Shown: positions 56,247-64,000 of the stretch, piece after piece
Numbering within the stretch: the first letter of the stretch is position 1
How the letters are laid out: the number at the start of each line of letters is the position of its first letter
Assembly: GCA_002049455.2 (NCBI GenBank)
Contig: KV918804.1
Coordinates: 268,739 to 332,738 of the forward strand
Source: Porphyra umbilicalis
Taxonomy: Eukaryota > Rhodophyta > Bangiophyceae > Bangiales > Bangiaceae
Reading direction: 5' to 3'
Length of the DNA stretch: 64,000 nt
The notes under the pieces: model-generated
The model's input: only the letters and a program-made list of their open reading frames with translations
Database searches by the model: none
What the model was told of the DNA's origin: nothing
Program-made: the position numbers and the translations under genes

Positions 56247-58331
56247 TCACCGTCGAGCGCAACATACCCCAATGTCCAGGAAGATTGGCAGCCGCGACGA
56301 CGAGCGCGGCACCCCGCCGACGCCTGACACCGGCCCCGCCGCCGGGCCGAGCGAAAAGGTGCCCGCGGACTTGCTGCGTGGTGCTTGCACAGTATCCCAC
56401 GACGCCGGCGGAGCGCGGCCGCCACCGCTGCCACCGCCACGGCCGCCACCCGCACGCAGCGACGACGGGGACGGCGGCGGCAAGGCGGCGCTGGCCATGG
56501 CCACGCCCGCGCTCGCACCGCCATTCCGAACCACCCGATTGTAGAACGGCTGCTGTGGGGGCGCCACCGCCGCCGACGCAGCCGCGCCGGGGGAGGCCCC
56601 CACCCCCATACCGTTGGCGCGCGCGGCCACTGGGCAGGCGAGCGAAAACGGGGTGCCGACGCCGCCGATGTAGCCCCCCGTTGAGGCGCTGGTAGTCTGG
56701 AACGCGGATGCCGACGCCGACAACGTCGATGACGAGGCGCCGGCGGACGCTGACGCGGGCGGGGAGGACGAGCGCGACGATAGGGTCGACGGCAGGGTCG
56801 GCGACAAGGGCGACCACATAGACGGGATGCCGCCGTCACTGTCGACGCCGAAGCCGCCGCCGCCGCCGCCGCCGCCCGACCGGCGCGCGTCCCCAAAAGA
56901 GCCGCCGCCCATGCCGCCACCACCCGACTGAACCGGTGCCGACGCCGGGGCGGGCGGCGTTGGGGAAAACCGTCCGTCCAGCGCCCCAGATGGCCCGCCC
57001 AGGGCCGAGCCCAAGTTGAATCGCGGAGCCCCCGGGGCCAGCTCCACCGGCGACGACTTTTCTTCGTGGATAAAGCGACAGCGCTGGCCGTACAAGCAGG
57101 TGCCCGATTGGGTAAACTTGCGGCACAGTCTGGTCTTGTACTTGGGGTGGCGCTTGATGAGCCGCAGCTCCTCCTCGCCGTGTGCAAACTGGCACTTGCT
57201 GCCGTAGCGGCAGAAGAGGCTCTCCGCGTACGAGCGGCACATTTCCGTCTTGTACAACTCGTTGATGACGGGTGGAGTGGGGGTCCCGGCCGGGCCCGAC
57301 GCCGACGACCCCGGCGTCGGCGGCGCGGTCGCCGCCGAGCCCGCCGCGCCACCGCCCGAGCGACGCGGCGCAGCCGCGGCGCTCCCGCCGAACGACAGGG
57401 CGGCGTTGAAGACGTCGGTTGACACGGGGGAGGGCACATCCTCCCAGGCGGCGCGCGCGCGAAGGCCCCCACCATCGCGGTCGCTGACGGCGCCACCAAA
57501 GTGGAGGCCCCCCGGCGGCCCGACCGCCGACATGGAGGCCGTGCGCCGGTGCGGGGACGGCCCGATGGGGCCACACGCCGACCCGCGGCCGCCGCTCCCG
57601 CTGCGGATGACCGGGTCCGAGCGCGGGTAGGAGAGGCTGCTGAGGAGGTCGCTGCTGCCGTCACCGAGGCGGCCGCCCCCGTATCCGACCGGCCCGGCGC
57701 TCGCGCTGCGAGCCGGGCAGGCGCTCCCGTCAACCGACAGGGAGCCATACGCGGGAACGGATGGGTCGACGGTGAGCCCCGTGTTGCCATACGCCCCAGC
57801 CCGGGTGACAGCCTCGTAGACGCCGCTATCGACAGGCGGGTCGAGCCCGTAGCCAAACGACGCGCCGTTGCTGGTGCCGCCACCACTCCCCACGGGGGTA
57901 ATCGGGTGCGGAAAGCCAGTGCCGCAAAATGTGCCGCTGGTCGTGGTGGACGCACCCGCAACCGTAGCGGCACGGACGGACATGCCCGCACGCGCGCCGC
58001 CGCCCGTGGCACAGTCCGCGCCGGCCACACCAATGCCGTCGGTGGTGGCCGCCCCGCCGCCGATGCCGCGCCACTCACCGCTATGAAGCCCGCAGCGCCC
58101 CGCCTCCACGCCAGCGCCAATGGTGCTGCTGCTGCTGCCGCCGCCGCCGCCGCGGCTGCCACCCGCGGCCGCCACCCCCCCACCACCCCCGCCGCCACTC
58201 ACACTGGGAAAGACGCTGCCGACCGAGCCGCCGGTACCGTCGCTGACACTAACCCCACCGGGGCTAGTCGCATGGCTCGTGGCGGCGAAGGCGCGCACAC
58301 TGCAAGCAAACAACGACCCATCGATCAACAT
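56247..58331 (-). CDS. Tandem CCCH zinc-finger protein, TTP/ZFP36 type
   Basis: 694 residues if read from ATG 58331 ([11 protein letters not shown]); the frame is open further up to 58820, but those residues look non-conserved. A splice-acceptor-like TTGTTTGCTTGCAG just after 58331 means the true first exon may lie upstream. Two fingers near residues 360-425 have the exact C-x8-C-x5-C-x3-H form with an 18-residue linker and the lead-ins YKTEMC and YKTRLC, the tristetraprolin signature. Such proteins bind AU-rich elements in mRNA 3' ends and recruit decay factors in the cytoplasm. The flanks are low complexity (Gly, Ser, Ala, Pro) without other domains. C-terminal motif [15 protein letters not shown] before the stop at 56247. 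RNA target and partners are inference. Confidence 0.88.
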   Translation of the reverse strand: MLIDGSLFACSVRAFAATSHATSPGGVSVSDGTGGSVGSVFPSVSGGGGGGGVAAAGGSRGGGGGSSSSTIGAGVEAGRCGLHSGEWRGIGGGAATTDGIGVAGADCATGGGARAGMSVRAATVAGASTTTSGTFCGTGFPHPITPVGSGGGTSNGASFGYGLDPPVDSGVYEAVTRAGAYGNTGLTVDPSVPAYGSLSVDGSACPARSASAGPVGYGGGRLGDGSSDLLSSLSYPRSDPVIRSGSGGRGSACGPIGPSPHRRTASMSAVGPPGGLHFGGAVSDRDGGGLRARAAWEDVPSPVSTDVFNAALSFGGSAAAAPRRSGGGAAGSAATAPPTPGSSASGPAGTPTPPVINELYKTEMCRSYAESLFCRYGSKCQFAHGEEELRLIKRHPKYKTRLCRKFTQSGTCLYGQRCRFIHEEKSSPVELAPGAPRFNLGSALGGPSGALDGRFSPTPPAPASAPVQSGGGGMGGGSFGDARRSGGGGGGGGFGVDSDGGIPSMWSPLSPTLPSTLSSRSSSPPASASAGASSSTLSASASAFQTTSASTGGYIGGVGTPFSLACPVAARANGMGVGASPGAAASAAVAPPQQPFYNRVVRNGGASAGVAMASAALPPPSPSSLRAGGGRGGGSGGGRAPPASWDTVQAPRSKSAGTFSLGPAAGPVSGVGGVPRSSSRLPIFLDIGVCCARR

Positions 58332-61300
58332 GTCATGGCGAGGGGCGAGAGAGGGTGGAGTCACGTGCACGCACGCGGGGGCACGGAGGGAATGGTTGGC
58401 GTCCAGAGGCAGCAACGAAATCGGGTACGCAGTCGTGGCGGCGGCAGGGCGGGGAGGAATGGGAGCGTTGGGTGCCGAGAATAAGAAGGGGGACGAGCAG
58501 GCGACGACACCGAGAAGCACAAAAGCAGGCGGCAGCGGCACGTGCGCGCCGGTGGCCAAAACCAGACCAATGGACAAGCACCAGGAGAGACACGCACGGG
58601 GGGCGCCACGAGGGCAAAATGAAGCACACCAAAAGCCCAAGCAGAGCACCACAAGCGCGGCCGGTGGGAGGGAACAGACCCAGGCGTAGAGTCGGCCGCC
58701 GAGTGGGCCACAGATCCGGCCGATTGCGAAGGGGCATGGCAGCCAAAAGGGAGCGAGTCCACCGTGCGGTGAGGCGGCCGCGACAAAAGCAAACGAGCCG
58801 GCGGCCCAAACGCGGAACACGGGGCGCCGAGCCGAGGATCACGCGAGTGTTTGCGAGTGCCGGACCCAGAGCCAAAGCACAAGATCATGGCAGGAGCGAG
58901 CGCGACCATCACGGGTCACGTGACATGCAGCCGAGCGGTGAAGAACCCGAGCACAAGGGCGCACGAGAGTGGACACGGACCGCCGCCAAAGTGCCGGATC
59001 AGCAGGTTGGACCGATGCGCGGATGGTGGGCGGATCCAGCGGCGTCGGCAGAGGCGGGCCGGGAACAAACGGACCAGCGAGCGGGAGGGGGGAGGGCGAT
59101 GATCGCGCAGGCCGAACACGTGTCCCAAGCAAAAAGGCGGCCGCACAAAGCGCGCCCCAGACGGTCGGCGGCAGCGGCAATGCAAGATCCAAACACGAGG
59201 GCAACCGCGTCGGCCACCGCGAGGCCAAAACCAGAAAATGGCAGAAGCAGAGAGCGGGTACCAACAGGTTGTGACCGGGTTAGCCAACGATCGGTTACAG
59301 TCCAGAAGCGACGGCACAGGCGTCGGGGGCGACGGGACAAGTCGGTTAGCGTCGTGAATCGACACATAACCAACAAACCCAGCGTGCAAAAGGCGGCGTC
59401 CATAGACCAACAGGAACAAGGAGACCGCCAGCGCCAAAGGGCACAGGAACAGGTGTGGCATAGCAATCAAGAACAATCCAGGTAGCGAAAAATATTATGC
59501 CCAGCGGGAGCAAGCAAGCAAAGGCATCGACAACGTCAGTCACCAGAGTGCTCTCTCGCACCTCCTTCGTTCATCAGCTCCCAAGTGAGCCAGACCGGTG
59601 CACCAGGGCACCACTACCGACGAGGATCCGCCACAACGAGCACGTCGGCCGCTGTCAACGACGTGGCGTAGCAGGCGCCACGGCCCCGCCGATCTCCCAG
59701 GCCTGGCGCCCCCCAATGATCGGCACTGGCGGCGACACCGCACGAGGCCAAACCGGGTCGCCCCACCGACCTGTGGACCCGGTCGCACGATGCGCCGCCG
59801 GCGAGCGCGGTGGCCGGGCCGGCGCTCCGCATCGCCCACACTCGGCCGGCCCGCAACCCCCATCGCGTGATCGATCTCAACCGACACGCGATGATTTACA
59901 CCCCTGCCGCGCTTCCCGCCAGCGTCGGATGGGTGGCGTTAGCGGCCGTTGGTTGCCGCCCCACGCTCCGAAGGGCGGCCGCGAGGCCCGGCAGAGGAGG
60001 CCCTCGCGAGCATGCCCGGTAGGGGTCAGCCCGTGCGGCCGAGGTAGCGTCGGCCACCATCCGGCCGGCACCGCCCGTGCCGTCCCGACGCTGTGCTGAC
60101 CGCTCGCACGCAGCAGCCGGCTCACCTGCCGATCTGCCACGTGTCAGAGATGCCGCCCACGGCCGTGCAAAGTTGGAGCGCGGAATCCAAACGGCCGACC
60201 CAAAGGCGGAGCGCTCGCCACCCTCGACAGCAGGCCGTGGGCTCGCCAACGGCGCTTCTACCCGCGGTTCCACAACCGCCGACGGGCGGTGGGACCACCC
60301 AAAAAGGGCCCGCCACGGCGAGGGGACCCCAACGCCGCGAGCTCGTCGTCTGTCGCACCAGCCTACGCAGCCACCCAAGAGGCCGCCCGCGGCCCGTCCC
60401 GTCCACCTGGAAGTACCCCAACCACAAAAAGCACACTACGTATGGAAAACAACCACCCGCAGAGACTGCGCCCACAAACGTACATTTCAATCCGCCAGCG
60501 CTGATCCGCGACAGCCGACGCGTTGGCGCGACCGCCGTGGGAGGCGCGGGAGCCCGGCCACCCGCCACGGCTCGTACACGTGCCACCGTCGCCGCGACGC
60601 GGCGACGCGTGCCACCCGCCAGGCGCGGCGGTCGCAACCGCCGCCGAGGAGGCCCAGAGAGAGGGCGACGGGCGCATGGTGGCGGCCGACGATGCAGCCG
60701 CCGACGCCGAGAGTGAGTGCGCCCCGACAGCGGAGGGAGCCCCGGCAGCGACTGTCACGGGGAGGGAAGAAGCGCAGCTGCCGTTGGCAGCGGCCGTGTC
60801 GGCCGCCCAAGACGCCATGATGGGGTGGGCGCGCTCCACCGCACCCGCTGCCGCCAAAGAAGGCACGCACACGAGACGGCGGGTGCCAATAGATAAGGGG
60901 GTGCCCACGCCGGGGGGGAGAGCGGCCAGGACGGGACGTACGCCCCACCCTTCCCTAGAGGCCGTCCACGGGCGAGCGCCCTGCCGCCACCGACGGTCAC
61001 GGTGCCGCCAGATCCACCGCCGCCGTCTCGCCGAGTCGGCCCGTCGAACAGGATGCCGCTGCGCAGCGCGATCTGGCCGTTGCAACGGGGTCCGTACCGC
61101 AGCGACCCGACGGCGCCCCCCCCCCCCAAAAACAGACGGGTGCGCGGGTGCGCGAGGACCCCCCCCGACGCACGTCGTGGAGGCAGGATGCGATCGCCGG
61201 ATGCGCGCGGTCGCCGACGCTGGGAGCCCGACGACCACCCCCGCGTACTCGAGGTGCTGCCACGGCAGCCGTGGCAGAGGCCCGACGCGCGGCTGAAGGC

Positions 61301-62700
61301 GGCGGGCCAACGGCGGTGGGGCTGGTGGCGGGGGCCACAGGGGGAGGGGGGGGGGGGGGAGGCCGAGGAGGGGTGGTGGCAGGGCCCGCCCGGCGAGTGC
61401 CAGCGGCCACAGCTGGTGCGCCAAGGGGTGCCCGGGCACACCCCCAGTGCCGCCTGTGACGCGCACAGCGCACGAGTGTGCCTCAGCCGCCACACCGCCG
61501 TGTGCCGCTGGGCACGGGGGGGTGTGCCAGCGCGCCCCGTGCGCGTCGCCGGCGGGCCGACCGCCGCGCGCGTACGTGCGTGCACGCGCCTGTGTGCCCA
61601 CTCCCGCCTCTTCCGGGCGCGCGCACAACCCCGTGAGTGCGCATCGTGCGTGGGCCACCTCTCGGAAAGCGCCTGTGGGGGGGGGGGTGCTCGGCGGGGG
61701 AACGCGAGGCGCTCGCTTCCCGTCGAGCGGCGTCGCGGGGGCTCGCAGCTGGCCCACCCGCCGCGTGGCATGGTTCGCAGTGTAAAAAGCTGGCCGCAAA
61801 TGCGCACGGCCGCTGGTCCCGACAGGCGGTCCACTGGCGCGTCGATGGGGCCGGGTGGGGTGCCCCTTCGTCACGGAAAGCCCCCCTGGGACGGCCGAGC
61901 GGAAGAATGCAACGAGGTGGCGCTCGCCGCGGCCCCCTCATTGGGTGCCAATGCCCAACCGGCGAGGACACGCGCAGTGCCGGGTCCGTTGGTCTGCGTC
62001 ACACTTCGCGCCGTGTGATATCTGGGTCCCGTCGACAGAGGCGGGATTGTCACCGGCGGCAGTCAGCCCGCCCCGTGGCGCCGGCAGCTGTCTGGGTTTC
62101 GTCCGAGTGGCGCACGAGGAGACTCGTTGATCGAGCACCTGCCCGGCACAGGCCAGCAGAAGCGTCGACGTGTCACCCGACAGGGTCCCGTGCCACCACG
62201 TGAAGGGGGGGGCAGGGTTGACGGTTTCGGTCAGACTTTCACGGCCCTGTGCGAGGCCCACACGTGCGGGGCTCTCTGAGTGTCGACGTTTCTGCTGGTC
62301 AGTGCCAGAGAAAACAGTTGTGGGACGCCCGTCTGGCAGTAGGATACGCAAGCCAGCACAGAATTCAAAGGGGGCGACCATTGCCCGCTCGATTTGCGGA
62401 TGACGGGCCACCTTTCACGGAGTCAAACAGCCGGGCGGGCTCGGGAACACCCACTGTTTCTCAATAGAAGGGGCAGCACGTCCCCCGAGCAAGCCCATCC
62501 GCTTGTCACGGCGACGGTTTCGCCCGACGTGACCCGCCCCGTGCGTCGGCAGCCGTCTTGCGGCACTGCCCGGAGGGCATTGGGCGCGTCACGCCTCAAC
62601 GTGGCCGCGTTCGGGCAGAGAGCCTTAGCACATCAGAGGTCCGACCGGCCCCACACGGTGGTGACGAGACGGGTGTGCAGGAAGAAATAAAATCTGGAAG
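58332..62700. other. 4.4 kb without recognised gene
   Basis: Upstream region of the zinc-finger gene, then GC-rich sequence in which both strands stay open (60363-61874 on minus, 60523-61296 on plus, and others). None shows a domain, a signal or codon behaviour that separates it from its shadows. A small host gene around 60.4-61.3 kb is possible but not supported. Confidence 0.5.
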
Positions 62701-62722
62701 GAGCCACCCGGCCGGGTGGCTC
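62701..62722. repeat. Perfect 22-bp palindrome
   Basis: GAGCCACCCGG followed directly by its complement CCGGGTGGCTC, with no loop. Flanked by AT-rich AAATAAAATCTGGAAG on the left. As RNA it would fold only with a small internal loop. Role unknown. Confidence 0.8.
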
Positions 62723-62858
62723 TGACCGTGCCTCCTCCTCGTGGACACTGGGCCCATCGCCACCTGGGCGGTGGGCAGGCTCGACACGCCTGCCACGGAG
62801 GGCCTCTCCCGAAGCTTCACAGTGAGGCTTGGCAGGCCCAAAACCGGTCCACCGGTGA

Positions 62859-62877
62859 GATAAGAATCATTCTTATC
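62859..62877. repeat. 19-bp palindrome
   Basis: GATAAGAAT C ATTCTTATC, 9-base arms around one base, conspicuously AT-rich in a GC-rich context. Could be a protein-binding site; nothing else supports a role. Confidence 0.7.
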
Positions 62878-63317
62878 CTTGAAGGCCTCTGCACGGGGCC
62901 CCCGCGTGATGCGGAGACATAGAACCGTGCGCGGCGCCCGCTCGGGTCGATTTCCACCAATGAGGAAGGCCTACGAGCGATCTGCGAGTCGCTGAAGCTC
63001 CACTCTGCACGTCTCGCGCGAATCCTCTGGCCGCTCAGACCCTCATGAAGCTTCAAGAACCAGCCGTCCTCGTGGTCACCTCGCACAAGGGTAACAGTGG
63101 GCCCACTTCGGGAGCCCGCTGCTAACACAACGATGCCCTGTGGCTTCGCTCCGTCACTGTTGTATGGGGGCGCATGCGGGGTGGTCCTGGTGAGATTCGA
63201 TTGGCTCCTTAATGCCGCGAGGAGCGACCGGTGGTCTAGCGGACCAATAATCTGCTTCTGGCGCCCCGTGTGACCTGGTCAAATTAAGTAAAGTAGTTGT
63301 ACACCGGAAGTCACAAA

Positions 63318-63700
63318 TAGGGTTGCTCAGAACGCCCGGGGCGTCGTTAAGGGCGTCGTTAAGGGCGTCAGCAGGGCGTTACTTGGGCGTCGTGCGCCCC
63401 TAACGCCCCAACTCAAAAGGGCGTCAGCAAGGCGTCGCGAAGAGAAAGTTTTCAGGGGGGTCTATATGATTCAGCAGGTGGCGGCAGTGCACCTTGGATG
63501 GGGACAGGCACCCAGTCTTGACACAAAAATGACATAGGAGAGTACAATATGGGTGCCACTTAACTTATATTGTGAATATTGGGGGGTGCTACTTGGGGCG
63601 TCGTGAGGGCGTTCTGGCTGCCTAATGGGGCGTCAGTAAGGCGTCGTATCCGTCGCGCGCCCCTGACGCCCCCAATGTAGGGGCGTCGTGTGCAACCCTA
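63318..63700 (+). mobile_element. hAT-type MITE, 383 bp (copy B)
   Basis: Starts TAGGGTTGCTCAGAACGCCC and ends GTGTGCAACCCTA, with a perfect 8-bp duplication GTCACAAA at 63310-63317 and 63701-63708. Same length as copy A and alignable throughout in the opposite orientation, differing by scattered substitutions and small compensating indels in the middle. Subterminal GGGCGTC motifs at both ends. Non-coding. Confidence 0.95.
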
Positions 63701-64000
63701 GTCACAAAGGCCTTCTCTTGCTTTGTTGTTTGCAATCCACAAGGAAGCCACCCAACGAAATGGACGCGGGTCTGTTTGAGGATTACTTTTCGCGTGTCGT
63801 GGGGTCCTTTTCTCTTCTTGATGTCTGGGAACCCCTGTTCACGATCGCCTCAGGCGACGTTGGCAGGTGCTCGCGCAGCCGTACGCAGCCGCTACACACA
63901 CCGCTGGCAGGTGTGACACGCAGCCGCACGCGGCGGCGGCACACGCCGTCGGTACGTGCGCGCACAGCGCCTTGTGACTTGTTTCCCTAGCGCGCCCCCG
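63701..64000. other. Window end, short unsupported frame
   Basis: A 100-codon plus frame (63688-63990) begins inside the MITE end. The stretch from ATG 63760 (MDAGLFEDYFSRVVGSFSLLDVWEP) reads like protein but then becomes an Arg/Thr-rich low-complexity repeat (CGCAGCCGNACGC). It may be a fragment; not called. Confidence 0.35.

Noticed and set aside
58332-58820. 163-residue N-terminal extension of the CCCH protein
   Set aside because: Cys/Leu/Pro-rich sequence unlike the rest and with a splice-acceptor-like site at its end; more likely leader or intron.
60363-61874. 503-codon minus frame
   Set aside because: Overlapped by equally long plus frames, no domain, and crosses G/C runs; not distinguishable from composition.

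Overview
This is nuclear DNA of a GC-rich eukaryote. Two spliceosomal GT-AG introns can be placed exactly: 298 bp in an RVB1/Pontin gene and 194 bp in a MESH1-type gene. The other recognisable genes (ORC5, a tandem CCCH zinc-finger protein) are eukaryotic, and an Hsp33 gene carries what looks like a plastid transit peptide. Extreme GC, few short introns, a plastid-type Hsp33 and many DNA transposons would suit an alga. A bangiophyte red alga (Porphyra/Pyropia-like) is my best guess, but nothing here proves it.

Layout. 0.5-6.9 kb: two tandem arrays, about 3.6 copies of a 461-bp unit and about 13 copies of a 335-bp unit. In the second array the units alternate, giving a 670-bp higher-order period. 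7.2-10 kb: a pogo/Tigger-type transposase with one in-frame stop. 10.6-31.8 kb: nested transposons. A short inverted-repeat element (called X here) is split by a PIF/Harbinger element (10790-29944, TAA target duplication). That element is itself split by a complete 7,894-bp hAT element (21814-29707, perfect 8-bp target duplication GTCCGCAT). An X copy without these insertions at 41865-43122 shows the undisturbed site. The PIF/Harbinger transposase and the hAT transposase are both open. The PIF accessory genes carry single in-frame stops.

35-41 kb: two almost identical secreted trypsin-fold proteins, both lacking the catalytic His and Ser, lie in roughly 1.6-kb inverted arms around an ORC5-like gene. 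44.8-58.3 kb is the main host gene block: an alanine/RS-rich protein of unknown function, Hsp33 (-) divergent from RVB1 (+), then MESH1 (-) convergent with RVB1, then a TTP-type CCCH protein (-). A 383-bp hAT-type MITE with perfect target duplications sits 62 bp upstream of the MESH1 start. A second copy lies at 63318-63700. From 58.4 to 63.3 kb I recognise no gene.

Because GC is so high, long open frames occur on both strands almost everywhere. Only frames with recognisable domains, splice logic or duplication support are called as genes. Several reading frames break exactly at long G/C homopolymers (8-16 bases), which more likely reflects run-length error or slippage than gene death.
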